A DNA stretch of 64,000 nt from UBA5078 sp033721235 (GCA_033721235.1 JAWWAY010000003.1:124001-188000); one strand, 5' to 3'; positions 1 through 9,159 are shown, counted from the first letter of the stretch. Translations and numbers: made by a program. The notes: a model not told the origin generated them from the letters alone.

Positions 1-130
1 GAGGGTTGATTTCGTGCAGGGGTTTAAACTCGCTATTGGGGTCCCACCAGCGTGAAGCCAACGCTTCAAACTTACTAATTTCGGCTTGATCTTTGTTTTC
101 GGGTTTTGCTGTTGTATTTGCCGCAGTCAT
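1..130 (-). CDS. ubiG: UbiG, 3-demethylubiquinol O-methyltransferase (N-terminal fragment, cut by window edge)
   Basis: The reverse strand reads an ATG at 130 followed by about 43 codons that run off the left edge. The visible peptide contains ISKFEALASRWWDPNSEF followed by KPLHEINP, which is the conserved start of UbiG, the SAM-dependent methyltransferase that carries out both O-methylation steps of ubiquinone synthesis. The start codon overlaps the mtaD stop in an ATGA arrangement at 127-130, so the two genes are translationally coupled. In Pseudomonas ubiG likewise follows the mtaD-type deaminase near gyrA. Only the N-terminus is visible, so the integrity of the gene cannot be judged. Confidence 0.85.
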   Translation of the reverse strand, partial: MTAANTTAKPENKDQAEISKFEALASRWWDPNSEFKPLHEINP

Positions 131-1479
131 TTTGAATCCTTTGCGCTGGAGCCCGCCGATAAGCGGCTCTGCCATGTATTAATTTTCGCTTTGAGAGCGT
201 CGAGATCGATGCGTGTAAGTTCTCCATCCTCTACCAGCGCCTTACCCGCAACCCAAACATGGCTCACTTGAGAGCTTTTGGCGCTATAGACGAGTTGTGA
301 TAATGGGTCGTATACGGGAAGGGTGTTAAGGTGGTTCATATCCACTGCGACCATATCGGCGCTCTTTCCCACTTCTAGCGTGCCGATGATAGGGTCGAGC
401 CCCAAGGCCTTGGCACTATTGCGAGTCGCCATTTGTAGGGCCTCATACGCTGATACGCGACTGGCATCATTGGCGACGGCCTTTGCTAGCAAGGCGGCGC
501 TGCGCATCTCGCCAATCATATCTAGATCGTTATTGCTGGCGGCCCCATCGGTGCCAAGAGCGATATTGATATTGGCTTGCTGAAGCTTGGCGGTAGGGCA
601 GAAGCCGCTAGCTAACTTCAAATTTGACTCGGGGCAGTGAACGATACTGGCGCCTGACTCGCTAAGGAGTGCAATGTCTTGGTCGTTCAATTGCGTGGCG
701 TGAACGCATAATAGTCGCGGTGTCAGCAGGCCGAGTTCATACAGGCGTTCGCTAGGGCGTTTGCCGGTGTTGGCCACTGCGTCGCTGACCTCTTGCGCTG
801 TTTCGTGCACATGCATATGAATCGGCACATCCATTTCTTCGGCCAGCATAGCAATCTTTTTTAAGGGCTCATCGGAGACCGTGTATGGGGCATGGGGGCC
901 GAAGGCAACACTAATCAGTGGGTGATGCTTGTAATCATCGTGGAGGGCTGTCGCCTTCTGGATATATTCTTGTGCGTCTTGAGCCCAAGCGGTAGGAAAA
1001 TCGAGAACCGGAGAGGCTAGCTGGGCGCGAATACCGGTCTCATTCACGGCTTTGGCGGCAGCATCAGGGAAGAAATACATATCGGCGAAGCAGGTGGTGC
1101 CGCTCAGAAGCATCTCGGCAATGGCTAGCTGTGTTCCATCATAGACAAATTCGCTGCTTACCCACTTGCCCTCGAGAGGCCATATATGCTCTTGCAACCA
1201 CGTCTGCAGGGGCAGATCATCGGCGATTCCACGCAGTAGGCTCATGGCAGCATGGCCATGGGCGTTGACTAAGCCGGGGTGCAGGAGATGGTCGTCCAGC
1301 CGCACAGTGTCGCGGCTTGTATAGTCGCTCTGTGCCTGCTCCGAAGGCAGAATGTCTACGATCTCTCCCTTAGTGACCACAATCGCGTGGTGCTCCAAAA
1401 CTGAATCGATATCGGTTCCGGTTGCCAACCATTTGGCATGAACAATGAGATCTGCAGAAATAGCGTTGGGCTGACTCAC
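127..1479 (-). CDS. mtaD: 5-methylthioadenosine/S-adenosylhomocysteine deaminase (TRZ/ATZ amidohydrolase family)
   Basis: This is an amidohydrolase-fold protein of about 450 residues. The metal-binding signatures are present in order: NAHGHAAM near the N-terminus, HMHVHETAQE in the middle, an LCVHATQL histidine, and GTDGAASNN carrying the metal aspartate. Members of this family deaminate methylthioadenosine or S-adenosylhomocysteine to the inosine forms in Pseudomonas-type purine and methionine salvage. I chose the GTG at 1479 because GGAAG lies about 9 bases upstream; a TTG at 1503 would add 8 residues but has no ribosome site. A TATAAT box on the minus strand (1519-1524) may be its -10, though I see no good -35. 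mtnA, next to this gene in P. aeruginosa, is absent here. The exact substrate is inferred. Confidence 0.8.
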   Translation of the reverse strand: MSQPNAISADLIVHAKWLATGTDIDSVLEHHAIVVTKGEIVDILPSEQAQSDYTSRDTVRLDDHLLHPGLVNAHGHAAMSLLRGIADDLPLQTWLQEHIWPLEGKWVSSEFVYDGTQLAIAEMLLSGTTCFADMYFFPDAAAKAVNETGIRAQLASPVLDFPTAWAQDAQEYIQKATALHDDYKHHPLISVAFGPHAPYTVSDEPLKKIAMLAEEMDVPIHMHVHETAQEVSDAVANTGKRPSERLYELGLLTPRLLCVHATQLNDQDIALLSESGASIVHCPESNLKLASGFCPTAKLQQANINIALGTDGAASNNDLDMIGEMRSAALLAKAVANDASRVSAYEALQMATRNSAKALGLDPIIGTLEVGKSADMVAVDMNHLNTLPVYDPLSQLVYSAKSSQVSHVWVAGKALVEDGELTRIDLDALKAKINTWQSRLSAGSSAKDSK

Positions 1480-1503
1480 AAGCAATGTCTTCCGTAAAAG
1501 CAA

Positions 1504-1870
1504 ATTTTAAAGCGCTCGATTATACCTAATAAAGGAGGAAATATCGCCCGTCGCGGCTTATAAGGGCATGAATTTCTATTGCGCTGGGAATAGGCGCAAA
1601 AAATGATAAAAAGCGCTGTAGGCGCTCAGAAGGGCTTAGAGGCGTATTTAAGTGTCAGCTAGGCTGAATTTTGTGTTATTATTGGCGACTTTTGCGAAGA
1701 GCTATTGATGCTAAGTAAGTAAGCCCAAAAATGGGCTTGTTCAATAGCTGTTGATTAGGTGTCTCAAGGTCTCGAACAGCGCCCTAATAGGGCGCTGGCC
1801 TAATCTATAATAAGTAAACTAATCGGTGCTCGCCCTAGGGTTTTGAGCGCCACTGAGGGATTTGTTTCAT
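1504..1870. other. Divergent intergenic region between mtaD and gyrA with two inverted repeats
   Basis: This 367-base region must carry the promoters of both divergent genes. Two perfect hairpins stand out. The first, at 1721-1738, has 7-bp arms around AAAA (AAGCCC pairing with GGGCTT plus one A-T pair). The second, at 1777-1797, pairs CAGCGCCC with GGGCGCTG around a 5-base loop. Neither is followed by a T run, so they do not look like intrinsic terminators; both lie on the gyrA side and could be part of its leader. No open reading frame here looks real. Confidence 0.5.
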
Positions 1871-4492
1871 ATGTCCGAATTAGCAAAACAGGTATTGCCG
1901 GTTTCACTAGAGAGTGAGATGCGTGAATCGTATCTCGCTTATGCCATGAGCGTGATTGTAGGACGTGCATTGCCGGATGTTCGCGATGGTCTTAAGCCCG
2001 TGCATAGACGCGTTCTATACGCCATGAATGTGCTGTCCAACGACTGGAACAAGCCCTATAAGAAATCTGCCCGTGTAGTGGGGGACGTAATTGGTAAATA
2101 CCACCCTCATGGTGATACCGCAGTGTATGACACTATCGTGCGTATGGCTCAGGACTTCTCCTTGCGTTATACACTGGTGGATGGTCAAGGTAACTTCGGT
2201 TCCATCGATGGTGATATGGCTGCCGCCATGCGTTATACCGAGATTCGTATGGAGAAGATTGCCCATGACTTAATGGCCGATCTCGATAAAGAAACCGTCG
2301 ACTTTTCTGACAATTACGACGGCACCGAAACTATTCCTGATGTCTTCCCCACCCAAGTTCCTAATTTACTCGTTAATGGTTCCTCGGGTATTGCGGTTGG
2401 TATGGCGACGAATATTCCTCCGCATAATTTGTGTGAGGTAATTGACGCCTGTGTTGCTTTACTCGACAACGAAGATATAACCGTCGAAGAGCTCATGGAG
2501 CACATCAAAGGCCCTGATTTTCCAACCGCTGCCATCATCAATGGTCGCGCCGGAATTATCGAGGCCTACCGCACAGGTCGTGGTCGCATATATTTGCGCG
2601 CTAAAGCCGATATTATCGAAGATGCGAAGACAGGTCGTCAGACGATTATTGTTACCGAAATTCCTTATCAGCTTAATAAAGCGCGTTTGATCGAGCGTAT
2701 CGCCGAGCTGGTAAAAGAGAAGAAGATTGAAGGCATCACCGAGTTGCGCGATGAGTCTGATAAAGACGGTATGCGTATTGTTATAGAGCTGCGTCGTGGG
2801 GAAGTGGGCGAAGTCGTGCTCAATAATCTATATGCACAGACGCAGATGCAGTCGGTATTCGGTATCAATATGGTGGCCTTGGTTGATGGTCAGCCTAAGC
2901 TACTTAACCTGAAGGAAATCATCGAGTGTTTTATTCGTCATCGCCGCGAAGTGGTGACACGTCGTACTGTTTATTTATTACGTAAGGCGCGTGAAAGAGG
3001 CCACATTCTAGAAGGCTTGGCAGTTGCTCTAGCAGACATCGATGCGGTGATTGCTTTGATCAAAGAGTCTCCAAGCTCTGCCGAGGCAAAGGAAAAACTA
3101 TTGGCCCGCTCTTGGCGTTCTGCCAGCGTATTGCAATTATTAGGTGACGCTCCTGCTGATGCGTGCCGACCAGATGAGTTGGCGCAAGAGCTTGGTATGC
3201 GAGGCGATGAGTATTACTTATCACCAGCTCAGGCCCAGGCCATTCTAGAACTACGTTTGCACCGATTAACGGGTCTCGAACAAGAGAAGTTGATTAACGA
3301 CTATCAAGAGTTGCTTGTACAGATTCGGGAATACCTCGAGATTCTAGGCAGTGATGAGCGTCTATTCGGCGTAATGCGCGAAGAGCTTGCATTGGTGCGT
3401 GAAAATTACGGTGATGAGCGTAAGACAGAAATTACGACTTCGCAGTTAGATCTGTCGATGGAAGACCTGATTACCGAAGAAGAACGTGTCGTGACTATTT
3501 CTCGCAGTGGCTATGCTAAATCGCAGCCCTTGTCCGATTACCAAGCTCAGCGCCGGGGTGGAACCGGTAAAGCTGCCGCGTCTGTGAAGGACGAGGATGT
3601 AGTCGAACATTTGTTGATTGCAAGCAGTCATGCCACTTTGTTGTGTTTCACGTCTGCGGGCAAAGTCTATTGGTTGCGCGTATTTAATATTCCATTGGCT
3701 TCGCGTACATCGCGCGGTAAGCCAATCGTTAATATTCTGCCATTGGATGAAGGTGAGCGAATCACTAGCTTATTACCTATCAATGAATATACGGAAGGAC
3801 ATTTCGTCTTCATGGCGACATCGAAGGGTACCGTGAAGAAGACGGCCCTCACTAATTTCTCTCGCCAGCGTAGTGTTGGCTTACGTGCCATTGAATTGGA
3901 TGAAGGCGATACACTTATTGGGACAGCCGAAACCGATGGTACGCGCGATATTATTTTGGCCAGCAGCAGTGGCAAGATGATTCGTTTCCGCGAGACAGAT
4001 GTGAGAGAGATGGGCCGAACCGCTCGTGGTGTGCGCGGTATTCGCCTAGCAGAGGATCACGAGATGATCGCCCTCATTATTCCAGAGGAAGGCCAACAAG
4101 TGCTCACAGTGAGTGAGAATGGCTATGGTAAGCGTACTGCGAATGAAGACTACCCTGTTTATGGCCGTGGTGGTCAGGGGGTTATCGGTATCCAAACTAG
4201 CGAGCGTAATGGTCGTTTGGTGGGTGCCGTGCAGGTATTCGATGGCGATGAAATTATGCTTATTTCTAACCGTGGCACATTGGTCCGTACCCGAGTCGAC
4301 GAGGTGTCTGTTCAAGGGCGTAATACTCAGGGTGTTCGACTCATCAAACTCAAAGGCGATGAAAAATTGGTTGGCCTATCGCGAGTGCAAGAGCCTGAAG
4401 GTGCAGACCTTGAAGGCGATGCCGAGTTGATTGAAGGCGAGGCCACTGGTGCTGAAGAAGCAGCGCCAACTGACAACGGGTCTGAAGAGTAA
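1871..4492 (+). CDS. gyrA: DNA gyrase subunit A
   Basis: This subunit cuts and rejoins DNA in the A2B2 gyrase that introduces negative supercoils. Starting at the ATG at 1871 the protein is 873 residues and its numbering coincides with E. coli GyrA: catalytic Tyr122 lies in AAMRYTE, and the quinolone-determining region has Thr83 and Asp87 (HPHGDTAVYD). Thr at 83 is the normal residue in Pseudomonas. The C-terminal half carries the beta-pinwheel, including the GyrA-box-like QRRGGTGK, and ends in an acidic tail. A GAGGGA ribosome site precedes the ATG; an in-frame TTG three codons upstream is unlikely to be used. The gene starts a co-directional run with pheA and tyrA-cmk. Confidence 0.98.
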   Translation: MSELAKQVLPVSLESEMRESYLAYAMSVIVGRALPDVRDGLKPVHRRVLYAMNVLSNDWNKPYKKSARVVGDVIGKYHPHGDTAVYDTIVRMAQDFSLRYTLVDGQGNFGSIDGDMAAAMRYTEIRMEKIAHDLMADLDKETVDFSDNYDGTETIPDVFPTQVPNLLVNGSSGIAVGMATNIPPHNLCEVIDACVALLDNEDITVEELMEHIKGPDFPTAAIINGRAGIIEAYRTGRGRIYLRAKADIIEDAKTGRQTIIVTEIPYQLNKARLIERIAELVKEKKIEGITELRDESDKDGMRIVIELRRGEVGEVVLNNLYAQTQMQSVFGINMVALVDGQPKLLNLKEIIECFIRHRREVVTRRTVYLLRKARERGHILEGLAVALADIDAVIALIKESPSSAEAKEKLLARSWRSASVLQLLGDAPADACRPDELAQELGMRGDEYYLSPAQAQAILELRLHRLTGLEQEKLINDYQELLVQIREYLEILGSDERLFGVMREELALVRENYGDERKTEITTSQLDLSMEDLITEEERVVTISRSGYAKSQPLSDYQAQRRGGTGKAAASVKDEDVVEHLLIASSHATLLCFTSAGKVYWLRVFNIPLASRTSRGKPIVNILPLDEGERITSLLPINEYTEGHFVFMATSKGTVKKTALTNFSRQRSVGLRAIELDEGDTLIGTAETDGTRDIILASSSGKMIRFRETDVREMGRTARGVRGIRLAEDHEMIALIIPEEGQQVLTVSENGYGKRTANEDYPVYGRGGQGVIGIQTSERNGRLVGAVQVFDGDEIMLISNRGTLVRTRVDEVSVQGRNTQGVRLIKLKGDEKLVGLSRVQEPEGADLEGDAELIEGEATGAEEAAPTDNGSEE

Positions 4493-4527
4493 GGCTCTCT
4501 CTTGCCTTGAAATGAAAGGAATAATTT

Positions 4528-5367
4528 TTGTCTGAAAGCGATAAAAATCCCGTAACGGTGGCCTATCTTGGGCCATCGGGCACGTTTACTCATGCGGCGG
4601 CCTTAAAGTACTTTGCTGCCGAGGCGGTGATGGACAGCGTCGCCAGTATTGATGACGTATTCGCAGCAGTAGAGAGTGATCGTGCGAGCTATGGCGTTGT
4701 TCCAGTAGAGAACTCCACTGAAGGAGCTGTTAACTTCACTCAAGACTGTCTGGTTGATACGAGCCTGCAGATTATTGCAGAAGTCATTATCCCCATTAGC
4801 CATAATTTCCTAGTGGCTCCGGGTATCGATCCCAGCACCATTAAGCTTATTGTTTCTCATCGGCAGTCCTTGGCTCAGTGTCGCACGTGGCTTGCCAATC
4901 ACTGGCCTAATGTGGAGAAAAGAGAAGTCAGCAGTAATGCCGAGGCGGCCAGGCAGGCGGCGGCAGATACCTCTATTGCCGCCATTGCGGGTGAGCAGGC
5001 TGCTGCCGAGTACGGCTTGGACGTCTTAGAGGCCGGCATACAAGATCAGCGTAATAACTGTACGCGTTTCCTCGTATTAGCAAAACATAGTGTGCCTGCC
5101 ACCGGCAGCGATAAAACCTCAATATTGGTCTATACGGAAAATACCCCTGGTGCGCTCTTTCGCGTACTAGAGCCCTTTAATACGCATCAAGTAAGCCTGA
5201 CAAAAATCGAAACGCGACCCGCTCGCGATGCCAATTGGGCCTATGTGTTTTTTATCGATTTCGAGGGCCATATCGATGATGAGGCAGTCAAAAGGGTATT
5301 GGATGAACTCCAACATCGCACGGTTAAAATTAAACAATTGGGTTCCTATCCCAAGGCGGCGGAGTAG
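4528..5367 (+). CDS. pheA: Prephenate dehydratase, monofunctional (no chorismate mutase domain)
   Basis: The 279-residue protein converts prephenate to phenylpyruvate in phenylalanine synthesis. It begins almost at once with the dehydratase domain (VTVAYLGPSGTFTHAA from about residue 8), has the conserved NCTRFLV near residue 180, and ends with an ACT domain carrying the KIETRP form of the ESRP phenylalanine-binding motif. Pseudomonas PheA has an N-terminal chorismate mutase of about 90 residues, which is missing here. The start is TTG, supported by AAAGGA 7 bases upstream. serC, which lies between gyrA and pheA in Pseudomonas, is absent. The next gene starts 3 bases after the stop. Confidence 0.95.
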   Translation: MSESDKNPVTVAYLGPSGTFTHAAALKYFAAEAVMDSVASIDDVFAAVESDRASYGVVPVENSTEGAVNFTQDCLVDTSLQIIAEVIIPISHNFLVAPGIDPSTIKLIVSHRQSLAQCRTWLANHWPNVEKREVSSNAEAARQAAADTSIAAIAGEQAAAEYGLDVLEAGIQDQRNNCTRFLVLAKHSVPATGSDKTSILVYTENTPGALFRVLEPFNTHQVSLTKIETRPARDANWAYVFFIDFEGHIDDEAVKRVLDELQHRTVKIKQLGSYPKAAE

Positions 5368-5370
5368 CCC

Positions 5371-6951
5371 TTGAAGGATTTAAAGCAAAGTACAGTATTG
5401 ATTATTGGCCTGGGCCTAATAGGCGGCTCTATCGCCCGTGCCTTGCGCAGTCGTGGGCTGTGTAAGCAGATACACGCCTGTGGGCGAGATGATAAGCCGC
5501 TGCGTCGAGCGCAAGAAGATGGCGTTATTGACCGCTGGTCGACTGACTTAAGTGAGCTAAGCCCTGAGGCGGATATAGTCATTGTGGCGGTCCCAACGCT
5601 AACCGTTCGACGCATATTGGAGCAAATAAAGCCTCATTTGCAGGAGCATGCCATCATCACGGATGCGGCTAGTGTGAAAGGCAGCGTTGTGAAGGATTTT
5701 ATGGAGTGCATGCCCGGTCGTGTAGCGCACTTTGTGCCTGCCCACCCGATCGCCGGTTCCGAGCGCAGTGGCTACGCAGCGGCCACGGACGATCTCTATG
5801 TCGATAGAAAGCTGATTATCACGCCTGTGGACGGTAGCTCTGCCCAGGCCCTTAAGCTTATCACTGATATGTGGACGGCCATGGGGGCGCAAGTGCATTC
5901 CATGTCGGTGTCATGCCATGATGCGGTGCTGGCCGCGACAAGCCATCTGCCTCATTTGCTTGCCTACTCACTGGTCAATACTCTCCTCAATCAGCAGCAA
6001 GTCGATGACGTGTTTCGCTTTGCCGCAGGCGGCTTTGCTGGCTTCACGCGTATTGCCGGCAGCGACCCTATTATGTGGCGGGATATCTTCTTGAGTAATT
6101 CAGAGGCGACAGTTGCTGTTTTAGATGAGTATATGGAGCAACTGCAGGTCATGCGCAAGGCAATCATCGATAAAGACGGGGCGCTGTTGCAGGAACGCTT
6201 CACTCAGGCACAGCAGGCTCGCAATGATTTCGCGGAAAAGTTCTTTTCGGCGGGCAATACTGCACAGGCCGATGAAAGCATTCCTGTATTGACCATAGAC
6301 GGCCCAGGTGGCGCAGGCAAGGGGACTATTAGTGCCCGGGTGGCCCAGGAGCTAGGCTGGCATTATCTCGATAGCGGCGCTCTCTATCGCTTGCTGGGTT
6401 TGGCAGCTAATCAGGCCAATGTCTCGACGGCTGATGAAAAAGCGCTGTGCGAGCTGATTCCAACAATGTCTATAAGCTTTGGGCCGCAAGAGGGCGAAGT
6501 CTGGCTGAACAAGCAAGAGGTATCGGCTCAGTTGCGCACAGAGCAGGGCGGTGCGCTGGCCTCGGAAGTCGCCGTTCACCCAGGGGTTAGACAGGCTTTA
6601 TTGACCTTGCAACGCGATTTTCGTAGAGCCCCAGGGCTTGTGGCAGACGGGCGAGACATGGGAACCGCCGTGTTTCCTGACGCGCAGGCGAAAGTGTTTT
6701 TAACCGCCTCTGCCGAAGAACGTGCGAAAAGGCGCTATAAGCAGTTGATTGCAAAGGGGAATGATGTTAATCTCAGCGCCCTTTTTCTGGATATAAAGGC
6801 CAGAGACGAGCGCGATATGAATCGTAGCGCCTCTCCTTTAAAGCCCGCGGCCGATGCTATTGAGCTCGACACGACAGAAATAAGCATCGATCAAGTGCTG
6901 GCACGTGTGCTCGAAATCGTAGCGCAGAGTGTTCATCGCAAGATAGTTTGA
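5371..6951 (+). CDS. tyrA-cmk: Fusion protein: prephenate dehydrogenase (TyrA) - cytidylate kinase (Cmk)
   Basis: One uninterrupted 526-codon frame encodes two complete enzymes. Residues 1 to about 292 are TyrA, with the NAD-binding GLGLIGGS at 13-20, HPIAGSERSG at 124-133 and the helical dimer domain after it. Residues 304-526 align end to end with Cmk: P-loop IDGPGGAGKGT at 309-319, LDSGALYR at 333-340, ADGRDMGT at 425-432 and RDERDMNRSASPL at 478-490. The linker is short and polar (about 293-303). In Pseudomonas TyrA is fused to AroA and cmk follows as its own gene, so this looks like the same array with AroA removed in frame. The start is TTG, with GGAG 6 bases upstream. hisC is also missing. 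No stop or frameshift is visible at the joint. Confidence 0.93.
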   Translation: MKDLKQSTVLIIGLGLIGGSIARALRSRGLCKQIHACGRDDKPLRRAQEDGVIDRWSTDLSELSPEADIVIVAVPTLTVRRILEQIKPHLQEHAIITDAASVKGSVVKDFMECMPGRVAHFVPAHPIAGSERSGYAAATDDLYVDRKLIITPVDGSSAQALKLITDMWTAMGAQVHSMSVSCHDAVLAATSHLPHLLAYSLVNTLLNQQQVDDVFRFAAGGFAGFTRIAGSDPIMWRDIFLSNSEATVAVLDEYMEQLQVMRKAIIDKDGALLQERFTQAQQARNDFAEKFFSAGNTAQADESIPVLTIDGPGGAGKGTISARVAQELGWHYLDSGALYRLLGLAANQANVSTADEKALCELIPTMSISFGPQEGEVWLNKQEVSAQLRTEQGGALASEVAVHPGVRQALLTLQRDFRRAPGLVADGRDMGTAVFPDAQAKVFLTASAEERAKRRYKQLIAKGNDVNLSALFLDIKARDERDMNRSASPLKPAADAIELDTTEISIDQVLARVLEIVAQSVHRKIV

Positions 6952-6976
6952 AGTAAATAGAAAGAATGTGTGACCG

Positions 6977-7020
6977 CTCGATTTTCGACTGACCAGCAAG
7001 GGTCGAGAATTGGGTTTTTT
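6977..7020 (+). terminator. Intrinsic terminator between tyrA-cmk and rpsA
   Basis: A 13-bp stem (6977-6989 with 7002-7014, containing three G-U pairs) encloses a 12-base loop and is followed by six T at 7015-7020. It lies 25 bases after the tyrA-cmk stop and 56 bases before rpsA. It should end or attenuate transcription from the aromatic operon, so rpsA needs a promoter within the next 55 bases or depends on read-through. Confidence 0.75.
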
Positions 7021-7075
7021 GTCATTGCCCCGTATGAGCTGGAGTACGGTAAAAACTTAATGTATAGGAATTGTA

Positions 7076-8752
7076 ATGAGTGAATCTTTCGCTGAATTAT
7101 TTGAACAAAGTTTAAACGATATCGACATGACTCCTGGTGCGATTGTCACCGGTGTAGTGATCGATATTGATTCGGACTGGGTAACAGTCCACGCAGGATT
7201 AAAGTCTGAAGGTGTTATTCCACGTAATCAGTTCTTGGATGAGAATGGTACATTCTCACTCGAAGTAGGCGATTCAGTGAAAGTGGCTCTAGAGACTGTT
7301 GAAGACGGTTTCGGTGAGACTCGCCTCTCAAGAGAAAAGGCCAAGCGCGCCGAGTCTTGGATGGAGCTAGAAGCTGCATTCGAGAAGAACGAAGTAGTAA
7401 TGGGTGTTATCAACGGCAAAGTTAAAGGCGGCTTCACAGTTGACCTTAACAATATCCGTGCCTTCCTACCTGGTTCATTGGTTGATATCCGTCCTATTCG
7501 TGACACGACTCACCTAGAAGGACAGGAACTCGAATTTAAACTCATCAAGCTAGATCAGAAGCGCAACAATGTTGTGGTTTCTCGTCGTGCCGTTCTTGAA
7601 GCGGTTAGCTCTGAAGAGCGTGACGAGCTATTGGCTGCTCTACAAGAAGGCATGTCTGTTAAGGGTATCGTTAAGAACCTTACTGACTACGGTGCTTTCG
7701 TTGATTTGGGCGGTGTTGATGGTCTACTACACATCACAGATATGTCTTGGAAGCGCATTAAGCACCCAAGCGAAATCGTGAATGTGGGTGACGAGATCCA
7801 AGTTAAGATTCTGAAGTACGACAGAGAGCGTAACCGTGTATCCCTTGGCCTGAAACAATTGGGCGAGGATCCATGGGTAGCTATCAAAGCGCGTTACCCA
7901 GAGAACGCAATTGTTAAAGCTACTGTTACTAACTTGACTGACTACGGTTGCTTCGCAGAGCTTGAGCAAGGCGTTGAAGGTCTGGTTCACGTTTCTGAAA
8001 TGGATTGGACTAACAAGAACGTTCACCCATCTAAAGTGGTTAACCTAGGTGATGAAGTAGACGTAATGATCCTGGATATCGACGAAGAACGTCGTCGTAT
8101 CTCTCTAGGCATCAAGCAGTGCTACCAAAACCCATGGGACGGCTTTGCTGAGACTTATAACAAAGGCGACAAAATCAGTGGTAGCATTAAGTCTATTACC
8201 GACTTTGGTATCTTTATCGGTCTTGAAGGCAATATCGATGGTTTGGTTCACTTGTCTGACATCTCTTGGGATGAGCCAGGTGAAGAAGCCGTACGCGAAT
8301 ACAAGAAAGGCGATGAAATCGAAACAGTTATTCTGTCTATCGACTCAGAGCGCGAGCGCATTTCTCTAGGTATCAAACAGCTTTCTGACGATCCGTTCGT
8401 AAGCTATGTTGGTGAGTTCGAGAAAGGCAGCATCGTAACGGGTACTGTACTAGCTGTTGAAGCTAAGTCTGCGACCGTTCAACTAGGCGAAGGCGTTGAG
8501 GGTGTCCTACGTGCATCTGAGATCAGTCGTGATAAAGTTGAAGATGCGCGTAACGTATTGAAAGAAGGTGACCAGATTGAAGTTAAGGTCGTCAGCGTTG
8601 ATCGTAAGAGTCGAGTGCTTGGCCTCTCGGTAAAAGCGATTGAAATTGATGACGAGAAGTCTGCAATCCAAGAGCACAAAAATCAGGATTCTGGTGCGGC
8701 GTCAGCCACAACTATCGGTGATCTGATTAAAGCAGAGATGGACAAGAAGTAA
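7076..8752 (+). CDS. rpsA: 30S ribosomal protein S1
   Basis: S1 is the large mRNA-binding protein of the small subunit. The 558-residue length matches the E. coli protein (557). Six S1 (OB-fold) repeats can be followed; the later ones share the pattern of a GTV or GAF-type strand, DGLVH or GLLHI, then a DISW or EMDW motif and RISLGIKQ. Codon use is regular and biased, as expected for a highly expressed gene. ihfB follows 65 bases later, the usual rpsA-ihfB order. In other gammaproteobacteria S1 represses its own translation through a structured leader; the 56-base leader here is short. Confidence 0.98.
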   Translation: MSESFAELFEQSLNDIDMTPGAIVTGVVIDIDSDWVTVHAGLKSEGVIPRNQFLDENGTFSLEVGDSVKVALETVEDGFGETRLSREKAKRAESWMELEAAFEKNEVVMGVINGKVKGGFTVDLNNIRAFLPGSLVDIRPIRDTTHLEGQELEFKLIKLDQKRNNVVVSRRAVLEAVSSEERDELLAALQEGMSVKGIVKNLTDYGAFVDLGGVDGLLHITDMSWKRIKHPSEIVNVGDEIQVKILKYDRERNRVSLGLKQLGEDPWVAIKARYPENAIVKATVTNLTDYGCFAELEQGVEGLVHVSEMDWTNKNVHPSKVVNLGDEVDVMILDIDEERRRISLGIKQCYQNPWDGFAETYNKGDKISGSIKSITDFGIFIGLEGNIDGLVHLSDISWDEPGEEAVREYKKGDEIETVILSIDSERERISLGIKQLSDDPFVSYVGEFEKGSIVTGTVLAVEAKSATVQLGEGVEGVLRASEISRDKVEDARNVLKEGDQIEVKVVSVDRKSRVLGLSVKAIEIDDEKSAIQEHKNQDSGAASATTIGDLIKAEMDKK

Positions 8753-8817
8753 TCTCTGAGTGCTTATTAAGGTTGCAGTGTATTAGTGATCGCAGCTTTT
8801 TTTACAAGGAATAGGCC

Positions 8818-9114
8818 ATGACGAAGTCTGAATTAATTGATCGAATTGCGGGTAAACAAACACAGCTTTCAGCGAAAGATGTTGAGTTGTCAGTAAAAGC
8901 GATAATTGACTATATGTCAGAGGTACTGTCGGAAGGTGGGCGAATCGAGATACGAGGCTTCGGTAGTTTTTCACTACACTATCGTGTGCCGCGAATCGGT
9001 CGTAACCCAAAGACAGGTACACCGGTCGAGTTGAGTGGCAAATACGTCCCTCACTTCAAACCTGGTAAAGAGCTGCGTGATCGAGTAAATCTCGGCCTTG
9101 AGGCACACCCTTAA
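8818..9114 (+). CDS. ihfB: Integration host factor subunit beta
   Basis: The 98-residue protein is a HU/IHF-fold subunit that bends DNA as a heterodimer with IhfA (24104-24412 in this window). It starts MTKSELIDRIAG, has the beta-arm segment IEIRGFGSFSLHYRVPRIGRNP with the intercalating proline, and the KYVPHFKPGKELRDRVN C-terminal helix region typical of the beta subunit. An AAGGAATAGGCC ribosome region precedes the ATG. It lies directly after rpsA and is followed by a strong terminator. Confidence 0.97.
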   Translation: MTKSELIDRIAGKQTQLSAKDVELSVKAIIDYMSEVLSEGGRIEIRGFGSFSLHYRVPRIGRNPKTGTPVELSGKYVPHFKPGKELRDRVNLGLEAHP

Positions 9115-9159
9115 GAATGTCCTTAGAGACGCTCTTAAAGATGCCTAGTACTAAACATG

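Noticed and set aside
6230..6300. Possibility that the TyrA-Cmk joint is a sequencing frameshift joining two genes
   Set aside because: Both halves are in the same frame with no stop between, the linker composition is ordinary, and a missing AroA of over 400 residues cannot be explained by a small indel.
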